Positions 40,446 through 52,466 of a DNA stretch of 64,000 nt are shown piece after piece. Made by a program: the position numbers and the translations under genes. Numbering within the stretch: the stretch's first letter is position 1; every line of letters starts with the position of its first letter. The DNA comes from Malus domestica (taxonomy: Eukaryota > Streptophyta > Magnoliopsida > Rosales > Rosaceae), in contig NC_091671.1 of assembly GCF_042453785.1 (NCBI RefSeq), positions 6,952,001 to 7,016,000 on the forward strand, in the 5' to 3' direction. The notes under the pieces were generated by a model. It saw nothing but the letters and a program-made list of their open reading frames with translations, was not told where the DNA came from and did not search any database.

Positions 40446-42014
40446 TTACATAGGAGGCCGACCAGAACCAAGCAGCTGCCCGACTAGATTAGTCACCTGC
40501 ACACGACAAAAATTTTCAACCATATACACATAATAGAACAACCTTCATTTGCACAATCATAATTGCAGCAGTTAGCGAAAACTGTGAAGTGTAAGAAGTA
40601 AATATATGCAAGGCTTAAGGCTTAATCAAAGAAACCTTTCAGAACACTACAATTGTGATAGATTGAGAGTATAAAACTAAAGTGAGAAATATCAACCAAA
40701 AGAGCGAAGAATAAAATATTTAACGGTTGAATGGGTTTATTGATTCTTATAACTTAATCCAAGTAATACCATAGCACTAAATTGATAAGAAGAAGACAGA
40801 GTGATATCTTACATGCCAGTATTTTGAGACACATCGATCAATGCAACTGTTTTCACCCATATTTAGCTCAGACTCCTTGTACCTGGACGTATTTGAACAA
40901 TTCACATTTACTAACTTCATCATTTAAAAAACGACCTAAAAGTAAAATGCTAAATCCTTCAAAGGGTCCACAAAATCTTAAAAAGAGAAAAGAAAATAGT
41001 GTTCATACTTCTTCTCAACGCACTTGTTGAAACATGTATGGGTGAGCCTGCATAAATGAACCAATTAAACAAAGAAATGAAAACCGAATAACTTGGAAGC
41101 TAAGGTATCACAGATAGAAAATTGCATATACCAAACAGAAAATGCACAACCTAAAGAGATGTGGTAGTCTAAGTGTATAACACAAGGGTGAGAAGTACTC
41201 TAGTGCTCACACACTGAAGCCACAAGACTACCAGATAATGTAGCTTCAGAAATATCATTCGTTCTTTTGTGCACAATCATACATGCTCATCAGAACAAAG
41301 TATGATCTCCAACGGAAATAGAAGTGACACAGGTGAAAGTCAAAATGAACAAACAAATAATAGTGTACGAGGAGGCCCTAAAGAATTGTTCTAACTAGGA
41401 GACAAGCTTAAATTATTCAGATAATAAGTCTTGCACAAACCCAACTTTCAAAATACTAGATTAGTATGCCGTGATATTTAACAATGCCGTCAAAAACTTA
41501 CTTGTTGAACAACTCAACCCTGTATTCCATCTCCTTTTCTGCCATACCAAAAATCTGCACAATTGTTTAAAACCAAATTAAGGTCTTTCGAAAACCCACC
41601 AGAGATTATTTGAAAAACACGAATTTAGAACAATAATTCAAAACCAAAGAACAGAAAATCCATCACACCAGAGTAAAAATTAACCATCTTGTTGCTTCCT
41701 AACTCTCAAGAAATATCCACGTCTCACTTTTACTAATGTCAAAACACCGCCATCATTGATCAATTAGACAAATAAGACCCCATTTGATTACGCCCAAACT
41801 CACAGAACACCCAGATTCCCAACACCAATTGAACAATCTAACCATGAATTTCCAAAACTTTCCCCAAAATCCAGTCTTGGGCATGCATTAAATCCAATCT
41901 AAAACTTGAATTCATTTTTAGAGAACAAAAAGTAAAAACTTTGAAACAATGAAGCAAAAGGGTACTTACCTGTTCCTTGTCCAAAACCGTCGGCGCATTG
42001 TTGGGGGCAGCCAT
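40446..42014 (-). CDS. TIM10: TIM10, small Tim chaperone of the mitochondrial intermembrane space
   Basis: Five short exons on the minus strand: 41970-42014, 41502-41554, 41009-41047, 40813-40882, 40446-40496. They sum to 258 nt and give 85 residues with all phases matching and GT-AG introns. Start MAAPNNAPTVLDKEQ; then IFGMAEKEMEYRVELFN; then twin CX3C motifs CFNKC and CIDRC separated by 16 residues; then SKYWH; end VTNLVGQLLGSGRPPM. This is the typical size and layout of Tim10, which pairs with Tim9 to escort hydrophobic precursors from TOM to TIM22. The four cysteines form the two disulfides that hold the helical hairpin. No single exon exceeds 70 nt, so the gene is invisible to ORF scanning. 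Confidence 0.95.
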
Positions 42015-43348
42015 TAGAACCTGAACAATTCGCAAATTAATTTACACAAACTTCTTCGAAACCGAATGAATTAGCAGAGAGGGCTTAAGTAATTTTCCTC
42101 GGCGGGATGGAATCGAACGCGCTGAAAGTGGTTGCTGTAAATGCAGAGGGGTTTAAGCGTCCGATTTGAAGCCAAAGCAGGAGAAAATAAAAATCCCACT
42201 GAGCTAATAATGTACGACTTAGGGTTTTAGGAGTTAATATAGCGTGTACATACGATGGACGGTTTTGATTTTAGGGGGGACTTTCAACCGGAAAAGTAGT
42301 GGATTATTGCCCTTTCTTTTCTCCTTCCACCACAAGTAGTGCGATAATTTCACAAAGGCCCTGTATGGTGGGCCGCCGTATATAATTGTCCTTTTCTTTC
42401 TTTTTTTTTTGGATTTATTTATTTATTTTCTAACTCATAGTTCATCGGGGCTCAAGTTCAGTTGATTAAAGTAGTATGTTTCTTTTGTTATGCTATAGTT
42501 TGAATATTCATTCAAATGATTTAGATTTCTTCGTGCAAACTATCATTCAATTAAAAGAAAAACTCGTATTATGTTTGCTTACAAGAAATGAATATCATTT
42601 TCATTGTATGTTTGCTAACAACCAAGGATTTGAGAGGAAAAAACGTGAATCCACATTGATTTTGCATATCTAATACCTTCTCATAGCGAAAAAAAATCAA
42701 GGTATAAGATTATTAAGGGGGTTGTTTAAACTCATGGAAATGTGTTTTCATGTTCGCCGAATAACAATTGTTTGTTCTCAATTCATTTCAAATTTTAACA
42801 GATGACTCGTAACTTAAGCAGTTAAGAGTTTTTTCTCGTGTTCTCAAAACTCGGCGTTACCTAGTGAATCATATAATATTCAATAATGCCATACCATTTG
42901 AATGGATCGAAGATTTCAAATTGACGACATTTGTGCCCGTAACCTGTGTATTACAAGGATCATTGAGAAAATACATACTTTCACATTGTGCCGGTAGCTT
43001 TCATTAGCAATGCTTCACAATTTACAGGTACGAGGGCTTGACCAGCATCTCCTCCGGATCTTTCCACACTGGGGAGTCCTTAACTGTACAAATAAGATTC
43101 ACATACGCAAAATATGTGCTAGACTACGCACTGCAAATGGAAACAAGTTGTCACCCCTATTTATCCAAAAATAATATACTTGTTATAGATATCCGTGTAG
43201 AATATTATATTACGAGGGGCAGAGAGCGTGTGTACGGCAAAGTAGGAACGGGTACAGCAGCAACGTAGCAGCACAAGCAAGAGGATGATTGGAACTGCAA
43301 CTTACCCCCACACATTCACAGAAGCCTTTTTCTTTCCCCTGCTGGTGT
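42015..43348. other. TIM10 upstream region and intergenic DNA
   Basis: The TIM10 leader lies in the first ~180 bp above the start codon. Beyond that I see AT-rich DNA without a recognisable gene. Confidence 0.45.
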
Positions 43349-43571
43349 TCATGAAAGCACTTTGAAGTGAAAAAGCCATGAAATTACGAAGGCAAGAATC
43401 ATGCAGGCAAGAAGGAAATTCATAATGCAGCGGCCATGCCACATGGTTCAGGTTTCAACCTGGATCATGGGTGCTGCTGGTACTGATGCGGCTGTGGCAG
43501 TACTGCTATTTGCCTCGTTTATCTGGCCACTGGAAATGTTGAATGCAGTTACTCCACAGATCTCGCAGGTT
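43349..43571 (-). pseudogene. Last exon of a RINGv-type E3 ubiquitin ligase, broken
   Basis: Reading on the minus strand from an acceptor (TTTGCAG before 43571), the frame gives TCEICGVTAFNISSG, the last Cys pair of a RINGv (C4HC3) finger. A Ser/Thr/Ala linker follows, then an in-frame TGA after MIQVET, then WHGRCIMNFLLACMILAF leading to a membrane helix ending VISWLFHFKVLS and a stop at 43349. In plant RINGv proteins of this class the finger is followed by a single C-terminal membrane span of this type. The internal TGA and the failure to find the upstream RING exons above 43571 suggest a gene fragment. A sequencing error at the TGA cannot be excluded. Confidence 0.6.
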
Positions 43572-43602
43572 CTGCAAATCAAATCAATAAAATTATGCAT
43601 AG

Positions 43603-43870
43603 GCAGAAAATAACATATCAGTCAGACATGACAAGCAATTACAACCATAACGCAACATAATAAAGAAACGTACCATGAGGATTTTGAACAAACATAATGA
43701 AGTGTAACCAACAGCATACAAATTTAAAAAATATAGAAGAAAATGCTATACAATCACTGTAAGTGATTTCAAAGGTCATCAATCTTCTATTTATGTTTCT
43801 GGAAAAAAAGTCATGTCGTCAAGATGTCGTTCCATTTGCTTACCATGATGAGTAAATTGAAATTTGAACT
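43603..43870. repeat. Dispersed duplicate segment, copy 1
   Basis: This AT-rich segment matches 63516-63786 in the same orientation with small differences. Shared stretches include GAGGATTTTGAACAAACATA, GAAGTGTAACCAACAGCATA and GTCATGTCGTCAAGATGTC. It lies in what would be the intron just upstream of the RINGv exon. Confidence 0.85.
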
Positions 43871-44515
43871 AGCTTGCTGTTCTTGCATATCTTCTCCTCA
43901 TCCTGGTTACCAAGCAAGTCAGTCTTGACCAATCCATCTATGATGTATTGTATTATCATGTGATGCAGCTTATCTAGATTATATTTCATGTAGCCTAAGT
44001 TTGGATATTTCCTTTGCAGAGGGTATAGCGTGCAAATGCTCATCATCATTTACTAATCCATATGCATAATGTAAACATTTACATCTTTATTAGAAGCAGA
44101 CATAAAAAATACATGGCACACAAGATATCCACTTTTCGACATAGGAGCTCAATTCTTGCATACAAACACATTTCCTTTAGCTTGCATTGGACCTCGCACT
44201 TTCCACTAATGTAAATGCCACAGAAAGTGTGACTGTAAAAACTATAAACGTAGAACGATCAATATGTTTGAGTTCAGATGGACTGCAATAGTGGTGACTA
44301 CAAGCTTTGTTCTTTTACTAGATTTTCTCGTATTGCATATGAGCATACGCATTCTACTATATACGTGATCTGCCTCATTCAGCATTCCAGTAAGAAGCAA
44401 AATGATAAGAACAATTGTGACAGTTACATCAAAAGAAAGAAGCTAATTAGCAAGTAATCATTTGAATAAGCTGAACTCACAGAAGTAGGAACCTAAAAAC
44501 TATCAAGATGGTCTT

Positions 44516-44823
44516 TGTTGTAGCATGCCCATAGTAAGATCATAGTTTGAAGTATGTTAGGATGCCACTTGTCATCATCTCAATATGACAAATGTAAGGT
44601 TGAGATGCTATAGTAGTAGATAAGATGGTTGTAAGTTGTTAGATGATAGCTTACAAAGGAAGCTAAGTAGTTTACATATAAGGAAGTCGGTTGTAATTGG
44701 GAGGGGGTCATTGGAATAATCTCTGTTTAATACAAGAAAGTACTATGCAATTGTCAAGAAGTCGAGCAAGGTTTTAACATTGGTATTAGCCAGTGTCGAT
44801 TCCTCTCAATCTTTCATTGTTGT
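44516..44823 (+). repeat. Probable 5' LTR remnant and primer-binding site of a decayed gypsy element
   Basis: Just before the gag start, TGGTATTAGCC at 44781 resembles the usual initiator-Met primer site (TGGTATCAGAGC). It is preceded by a sequence ending in TTTTAACA (44779), a plausible LTR end. The LTR start may be TGTTGTAG at 44516 or TGTTAGGATG at 44555. No second LTR was found to settle it. Confidence 0.4.
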
Positions 44824-47800
44824 ATGCCTCGCCGACCCTGGAACACCATGGAATCGCGAGTGTCAACTTTGGAAACCATGCTCGCCAATCTCAAAGCTAA
44901 GCTCAAGAACAACCAAGAGATGATCATGATGCAGCTGCAATCTATGGCAGCCAAAGGCGGTTCTTGCAGCGGCGAATCGTCCGAGGCAACACCGCTGAAT
45001 CCTCAGATACAAGGCGAAGTACAATGTGGTAGCCACGATTTGGGTCTTCAAAATTGCTGGGCATTTCTGAAAATGGACTTTCCAAGGTTCATGGAAGGTG
45101 ATGATCCTTTGGGTTGGGTCTATAAAGGCGACCATTATTTCGATTTCTACCACATCGAAGATGCTAAGAAGGTGAAAATGGCTTCATTCCACATGGAAGG
45201 GGAAGCTCTTCAATGGTTCCAGTGGGCCAATTGTCTAACCAATTATCCTAATTGGGAGGATTTCACCAAGGTTTTTTGTCAAGAATTTGGACCTTCCGAA
45301 TTCGAGGACTCTGCTGAAAGTTTGGTCAAGTTACGGCAAACTGGGACACTCCGAGATTACTTGTTGGAATTTTGACATTTATCGAATCGTACCAAAGATA
45401 TCAGCCTTGCTTTGTTGAAATCTTGTTTCATCGGGGGTCTTAGGCCGGAATTGCAACTTGATGTGAAGCTCTTCAAACCTAAGGATGTGCTGGAAGTTGC
45501 TGCATTATCTCAGCAGATCGATGCCAAGCTTACAGATCTCAAGGCGAAAACTTTCTATAAATCACCTACAATTCAACCCAATTTTAGATCACCAGTTTTG
45601 CAGAATGTTAGTAACCAAACATTGGCTGATATTCGTACTAAAACTCCTAATGTATGACGATTGACCCCAGAAGAAGTGGATTATTGTTGAAATAATGGAT
45701 TGTGTTTTCACTGTAAGGAGAAAATATGTGAGGGGCCATACTTGTGAAAAGAAACAGTTGCATCTTCTTGATGTTCAAGACTGTGAGATGGGTGATGAGT
45801 GTGCTGAGGAAGTAGAGAATGAGGAACCAGAGATAACTGTTTGTGCTATTTTTGGCATCCCAGCTCCACCTATAATTAATACTATGAAGGTCAATGGATT
45901 TGTTAAAAACTGTCCAGTCACTATACTCATTGATTCTAGTAGTTCTCATAACCTTGTTGATTTGGGATTAGTTAAAAGACTCAGGGGGTATCTTGATACT
46001 GCATATCTTTTCAATGTTAAACTGCAAATGGTGGACGAGTTGCTACGAAAGGAACATTAGCTCAAACTACTGTGAAAATTTAGGATTTCAGTTGTATAAC
46101 TGATCTCTATGCCATTCCTTTAGGGGGTTGTGAAATTGTATTGGGGGTACAATGGCTTCGAACCCTTGGCCCCATTCTCTGGGATTTCGATAAACTTTAC
46201 ATGAAATTCTTAAATGGGTCTCATACATATTGTATTACAAGTCCAGGATCTTCCTTACATCAGCTTGAAGACATATCAGCATTGCAGATGCAAAAACTTT
46301 TGCAGTAGGAAAACACAATAGGAGCAGTTCTTTATCAAATGGGACCTACTACTATGCAATGTTATTCTCCGGAGCAAACATTGGGGGATCTAAGTTCTCA
46401 ACATCTCACTAAGCTGCAACAACAAGACTTAAAGTCCCTTTTGGGGGAATATGAGATATTGTTTGCAACCCCTAATACCTTACCTCCTAATAGGTTGCAT
46501 GATCATAGAATTCCCTTGATAGCAGGAAGTAAACCTCCAAATACGCCTTATAGATATGGTCCAGTGCAAAAATCAGAGTTTGAAAAATGTGTTCAGGAGT
46601 TTTTACAAGCTGGTTTTATTAGGGAAAGTAATAGCCCTTATTCATCTCTAGTAATGTTAGTGAGGAAGAAAGAAGGGACATGGAGGATGTGTATGGATTA
46701 TAGGGGTCTGAATGGCATCACTATCAAAGACAAATTTCCAATTCCTTTGATTGATGAACTTCTGGATGAATAGTTTGGTGTTCAATTATTTCTAGATTTA
46801 AGAGCTGGTTATCATCAAATTAGGATGTATCATAATGATATAGAGAATACAGCTTTTAGAACACATGATGGCCATTATGAATTTTTGGTCATGCTATTTG
46901 GTTTAACGAATGCTCCTGCCACATTTCAGTGTTTGATGAATGAAATTTTCTGACCATTTTTGAAAAAGTTCATCTTGGTGTTTTTTGATGACATTTTGGT
47001 ATATAGTGCTACTTGGGAATTGCACCTGCAACACTTGAGGGTAGTATTTGATCTGTTGAAAGCTCACAGTTTGTTTGTTAAGAAATCGAAATGTGCCTAT
47101 GGGAGGGATAAAGTTGAATATTTGGGACATATTGTGTCCAAAGATAGGGTAGTTGCCGACCCTACCAAGTTGGATTCAATTGCTAACTGGCCTATCCCTA
47201 CTACAGAAAGTTTTTTCCCCATTTTGGCAAAATTATAGGTCCCTTGATTGCCTTGACCAAGAAGGACAGTTTTATTTGGTCTGAGGAAGCTACACAGGCC
47301 TTTAACACTCTTAAAGTAGCCATGCTTTCCCCTCAAGTTTTAGCTCTACCTAATTTCAGTAAGCCCTTCATTATTGAGAGTGGTGCATCTGGACATGGCA
47401 TTGGAGCAATATTACAACAAGAAGGCAGGCCCATTGCTTTTACAAGCAAAGCCCTTAGCCCCAGAAATCAAACTATGTCAGCATATGAACGGGAAATGTT
47501 GGCAATCATTCATGCAATTCACAAATGGCAGTCTTATTTGGTGGGGAACCATTTTATAATTCTCACACATCATCACAGCTTGAAATATTTCTTACAAGGA
47601 AGAGCTCACACACCTTTTAAGCAAAAATGGGTGTCTAAACTCATGGGCTTCGATTATGAAATTCAATATAAGCAAGGTTGTGACAACCAAGCTGCTGATG
47701 CATTATCATGTAGTCCTTTAACTACTGATCTAACTATTGAGTTCCGGTGTGATTCCATTGTTTGTGCAGCTATTTCCTACCCTTATTCAACATGGATTGA

Positions 47801-48690
47801 TGACCTTATGAGACATGTTGAAAAAGACACTTGGGTGATTGAAAAAACACAGAAAGTTCTTAGTGATACCTCAGATGGGGGACCACTTGGCAATCTCAGG
47901 TTTCAAGTGGATAATGGGTTTCTTAAGTACAATGGTCAAATTGTACTCAGCCCTTGTAGTTCATGGAAATAAAAAATCTTTGAGGAACATCATGCAACCC
48001 CACCTGAAGGCCATGAAGGTTTTCTTAAAACCTATGAAAGAATCTCACGATCATTCTATTGGGAAGGAATGAAGAAAGACATCAAAAAGTTAGTAGCATC
48101 TTGTAGTGTCTGCCAACAACATAAGTATGAAACCTTATCTCCGGCTGGTTTCCTTCAGCCATTACCTATTCCATCCAAAGTATGGTCTGATATCTCCATG
48201 GATTTCATTGTGGGGCTTCCTTCTTGCAAAGGGAAAACAATGATCTGGGTTGTAGTAGATCAGCTATCCAAGTATGCTCATTTCCTAGCTCTATCTCATC
48301 CTTTCACAGCATCCATGATTGCACAACTTTCCATTGATAACATTTTTAAGTTGCATGGTATGCCCAGTTCTATCATCAGTGATAGAGATCCCATTTTTAT
48401 GAGTAAATTCTGGAAAACGTTTTTTGCACTATAAGGGTCAGCTCTTTGCTTTAGCTCAAGGTATCACCCTCAAACCGATGGTCAAACAGAAGTGTTGAAC
48501 AGGTGTTTTGAAACATATCTCTGGTGTTTTTGCAGTTTGCAGCCTAAACAATAGCTACATTGGTTGTCTTGGGCATAATGGAGTTTCAACACTAGTTATC
48601 ACATTGCCACCAAATTAACACCTTATGAGATAGTGTATGGTCAGGCTCCTCCAGTGGTTCCTTCTTATGGAAATGGCACTACAAAGGTAG
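44824..48690 (+). pseudogene. Decayed chromovirus-like Ty3/gypsy gag-pol
   Basis: Successive frames encode parts of one polyprotein: gag (44824-45375, then a TGA, continuing 45376-45650), a knuckle/protease region (about 45690-46060, protease reading ILIDSSSSHN where DSGSxHN is usual), and RT (46339-47220, with FFDDILVYS and in-frame stops at 46771 and near 46953). RNase H is at 47244-47790. The integrase finger and core (about 47985-48660) have HKYETLSPAGFLQPLP, ISDRDPIF and [11 protein letters not shown]. Numerous stops and frameshifts rule out function. The wording is that of chromoviruses (Reina/Tekay side), but the element is cut before any chromodomain or 3' LTR. Confidence 0.85.
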
Positions 48691-48836
48691 GCGCAGGGGC
48701 TTGGAGTTTGATGGATGGAATCAGGGAAATGGAACGGAACTGTGAAAGAAAGAAATGAGATTTGACCTAAAACAAATACACGGCACGGATTAAATCTAAA
48801 ACAATAAACAGTTCAAATAATTTTCTTAAAATATAT

Positions 48837-49029
48837 ATATATATTTTTTCGGTTCGGTATGGGAATACCGAAAAAATGAAATGCAAAACCGAATCCCATA
48901 CCGAAATTTTCGGTTTGGTTTGGGATTATATCCCGAAAATTTCGGGAATTTTGGTTTGGGATATTTTTGGTTTGGGATCGGGATTTTTTTGGTTTGGTTT
49001 GGGATTTTTGGGATTTTTTTCCAGCCCTA
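48837..49029. mobile_element. Possible hAT-like element end, truncated
   Basis: A segment of repeated TTCGGTTTGGTTTGGGAT-like phrases ends in CCAGCCCTA (49021-49029), the complement of TAGGGCTGG, which resembles hAT termini. It contains a hairpin with arms ATTTTTTCGGT and ACCGAAAAAAT (48843-48876). No matching left terminus is found, so it is a truncated or composite piece. Confidence 0.35.
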
Positions 49030-49243
49030 AAAGGATCTAAGCCTAAAAAGAAAAATCATCCACAGAGCCCAGTCAGTAAGGTTCTATACGCCATAAGATT
49101 GAAATAAAGCATTTTATTGTGCACCATAAGATTAGGAGAATCAATCTTATACCTAGCCAATTACCAATGGCTGATCAAAGTTCTAGCTCATAAATATTAA
49201 GTACAAATGTGAAAAACAAACTGAAATCTATAGGCCAAATTGA
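49028..49243 (+). repeat. 216-bp direct repeat, left copy
   Basis: It matches 50213-50428 at a constant offset of 1185 bp. I find one mismatch over 216 bp (ATCATCC against ATCCTCC). A further partial copy of its last ~27 bases (ACAAACTGAAATCTATAGGC) lies at about 49274. Confidence 0.95.
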
Positions 49244-49297
49244 AAAAAATAAATAAATAAAAAATAATAAAAAACAAACTGAAATCTATAGGCCAAA

Positions 49298-49883
49298 TGG
49301 AACCACGTGATCCCGACGTCCAATCCTTCCAACGAAGCACTCCGAGCTTCCTTGGGACCTCACTAAGCTCACTATAAGCTTAGAATTCCCTGAAACACGA
49401 CATTTTACGTGTGCATGAACAGTAACTCAAAAATGGAGGTTCGGGTTCCACGTGATTTCGAGGGTTTCACTTCCTAAACCTAGTACCAATGAACTCAGAA
49501 CGTCAAGAGGATGAAGATGCATACCTTGGTTGCCTCGATCCGTCGAGTTTTTGGAGGATTTGGGTGTGTGCCGTACGTTTTGGGTGAGAGAGAGAGAGAG
49601 GGTCGTGAGGGAGGAGAGAGACACGGGGGAGGAGAGAAGGAGAGGGTTTTTCTGTGTGGTCCAACCAAACCAATCCTCACCATCCAAAACCTTTCCTAAA
49701 TCCCTAACCACACATAACAAAATCAAACTTTCAATATATTCCAACTTACTAATATATAATTCTCCCAACTTGATTAATATTTGAACCAAAATAACGTCAC
49801 ATACCTACGTACCTTAGTACCCGTCAAGGGTAAAATAGTCATTTCACGCCCCCAATATATAATTCTCGGAACGGGCTGTGACA
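49298..49883 (-). repeat. LTR-like fragment
   Basis: Read on the minus strand, TGTCACAGCCCGTTCCGAG begins at 49883. It continues through a segment rich in phrases I associate with a dispersed Rosaceae LTR family. The other boundary is uncertain and no target duplication was found. Confidence 0.3.
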
Positions 49884-50212
49884 TGTTAAGGGCTTATAGA
49901 CGAGAAAATGATGTTATTACACTCTAAAGTGTGTTAAGTGATTTAGGTTGGCAAAAAATTGAAGAAAATAGCTTTGAATATAATAGTAGGGATGAAATTA
50001 GCAATTTCTAATGAATTTAGAGACTTATTTTATCGAAAATTAATTTAGGGACTTAATTTTCACTGATGTGATAGTTCAGGGACTAAATCGACACTTCACC
50101 CTGTTGTTTATTCATCTCCCGTAAAAATAATATCGTTTTGTTCATAAAAAAAAAAAAAAAAAAGTAATGTGATGTGTACAAAATAATACATAAAATATTA
50201 TCAAAACACACA

Positions 50213-50428
50213 TAAAAGGATCTAAGCCTAAAAAGAAAAATCCTCCACAGAGCCCAGTCAGTAAGGTTCTATACGCCATAAGATTGAAATAAAGCATTTT
50301 ATTGTGCACCATAAGATTAGGAGAATCAATCTTATACCTAGCCAATTACCAATGGCTGATCAAAGTTCTAGCTCATAAATATTAAGTACAAATGTGAAAA
50401 ACAAACTGAAATCTATAGGCCAAATTGA
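50213..50428 (+). repeat. 216-bp direct repeat, right copy
   Basis: Nearly identical partner of 49028-49243. The intervening ~970 bp holds the LTR-like fragment and a poly(A) run at 50143-50163. Confidence 0.95.
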
Positions 50429-50819
50429 TAATAAAATAAAAATAAAAAAAATAAAAAAAGAACATCTGCACGCCCGCACCGGCAGTAAAGCTAGTTTAGT
50501 GGAATTCTTTTCTCTCTTCTATCCCAATTTCTTTCTCTTTTTTTTTTTTGGTCAAAGCCCAATTCTTTTTCATTCACGAAGTTTCTAGCAACTTCTGTTT
50601 TGCCTTCATTGCTGTTGGGTTTCATGCTCTTCCTAGTTTTCCGGCACCTGGAATTTTCCAGAAACGTCTTTGACTCGTTATAAATACGTCACTAACCCAC
50701 GCCCTTCACCAACCAGTGAAGCCAAGCAAGAACTCTCCCTACCGACTCCAATTTGATTCCCTAGGCAGCCAAACAAAACCACATCAAGTTTTTTTTTTTT
50801 TTTTTTTTTTTTAGGTTTC

Positions 50820-50946
50820 CCATGAGCGGTAGGTCTCGGGTTCGAGACTTGGGAGCAGCCTCTTCATAAATGGGGGTAAGGCTAGCCGACATTCACCTCT
50901 CCCAGACCCTGTGTAAAGCGGGAGCCTTGTGCACTGGGTACGACCC
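50820..50946 (+). mobile_element. 5'-truncated Au-type SINE
   Basis: The body carries a B-box (GGGTTCGAGACTTGG), ATGGGGGTAAGGCTAGCCG, then AGCGGGAGCCTTGTGCACTGG and a terminal T-run, as in Au SINEs of flowering plants. The A-box part is missing. Flanks TTTTTTAGGTTTC at 50807-50819 and 50947-50959 form a 13-bp target duplication. Confidence 0.75.
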
Positions 50947-50952
50947 TTTTTT

Positions 50953-51206
50953 AGGTTTCTTTGAATAAATTATAAAAAAATTATCTCAACCATGAATAGG
51001 TTTTTGGGAACTTTAACGAAAAATTTCCGGTACTGTTCACTTTAACGAAAAAACATATTTTTACACTAAAAAGTCAATTATGGTACTATTCATTTTACCT
51101 TTTATTTTGTCCTTATCGTTAAACTTCAAAGTTTTCAAACTCTTTTCATTAGTTTTCCTTAGGTTTTTTTTGAATAAATTATAAAAAAATTATCTCAATT
51201 ATGAAT
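50953..51206. repeat. 45-bp tandem duplication split by a MITE
   Basis: Units AGGTTTCTTTGAATAAATTA... (50953-50997) and AGGTTTTTTTTGAATAAATT... (51161-51206) are near identical and flank the MITE below. Confidence 0.7.
51006..51160. mobile_element. 155-bp MITE with 8-bp target duplication
   Basis: AGGTTTTT occurs at 50998-51005 and 51161-51168. Termini GGGAACTTTAACGAAAA and the complement of TTTTCATTAGTTTTCCTT form imperfect inverted repeats. The internal phrases (CTTTAACGAAAAA, AAGTCAATTATGGTACTATTC) are of a MITE type I recall as abundant in Rosaceae. The 8-bp duplication again suggests hAT. Confidence 0.65.
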
Positions 51207-51209
51207 CGA

Positions 51210-52460
51210 ACCACAATCTTATATATCATGTTTTAAACATTATAATGTCATACCTCAACTTATGAATTCCTTTAAATATTCTATCAATTTTAAATGTTAA
51301 ATGATGAGGTGCTAGGAGTGTAGCTCACTCTTTTGACGCTCACTCTTTTGACAATTGGAATAAAAAATTAATTAATTAATAAAAAATTATTAATTTTCAT
51401 TTACAATTAAAATCAATTTTAAAAAACCTCTCTCAGCCGCAGCCCTCCTCCCCCCTTCATCCCCAATCCTCCCTTAACCCCCCACCCCCCCCACAATTTT
51501 CCGAGCAACCAAACAAACCAAAGCATATAATTTTTTCCAGAAAGAAAATTCAAAACCCAATTTTTGATCCAAAAAACGTGAATTGAATGTGGATCCGGCA
51601 ATTACAAGCAGGACGCGATTCCCAAACCTCACAAATCAAAATTTACAAACCCTTAAAATCCCAATAGATTTACGAGTTCCCGGAGTGGGATTCAAATCCC
51701 ACGAAACCTTCATGGCCACTGGACCAAAACACTAGACTATTTCTCTACCAGAGAAAATTAAGATTTAATTTTAATTTAAACCCATGATGTTATGGGTAAA
51801 ATGATTTTTGGGCATCGGTGGAGACTATGCGCAAATGAAGGAGAGAAGGGAATAGAGAAGACTCGCAGACTACCTCACCGAAAAGATCTCATCCCCTGAC
51901 TCCATCGAGTTCCTCCTCCTTCCCTAGAACGACGCCTTCCACTACTCCAAAATTCCTAGGTACTCGATTCCACCAGCAGCGACAACCACATCAGCAACGG
52001 CGATAATGATCTTCAAATTCTCATGATGCACTCGAGAGCTCCCTTGCTGATCTTTAGAACCTTGACGACGGATAAATGAGGATTGGAAAAGTCTCGATCA
52101 TCGCCAGGTCTAGGAATCGCGGGCGGGAAGCTCATACGGTAGCCTGATCTCGAGTTCAGGTGGTTTCCATGACAGAGGACTCGCCGCAGACAACCATCAA
52201 GAAGCAACGAGAGAGACACGAGGAGAAATGGGGTTTTTAATAATTTTAATTTTTTCAGATTAAAAATTCTTGACTTATTTAATTTTTAAATTATGAGTGG
52301 GTCCCATTATTGCCAAGTTATCATTTAACAAATTTAATGGAGGTTGGACATTGCAACGAATTCATAAGTTAATGTATGACATTGTAATATTTAATACATA
52401 AAGTATGAGATTGTGGTTCAACCATAGTTGATGTAGTTTTTATAATTTATCTTCTTTTTT
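51210..52460. other. Intergenic DNA, no gene seen
   Basis: AT-rich sequence with a C-rich tract at 51430-51495 and a GC-richer block at 51820-52230 whose frames are all closed. The block could be an old gene remnant, but I cannot identify it. Confidence 0.4.
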
Positions 52461-52466
52461 TTCAAA

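Noticed and set aside
49028-50428. 216-bp repeats as LTRs of a small retrotransposon
   Set aside because: They lack TG...CA ends, no target duplication or primer site was found, and the interior looks like unrelated fragments.
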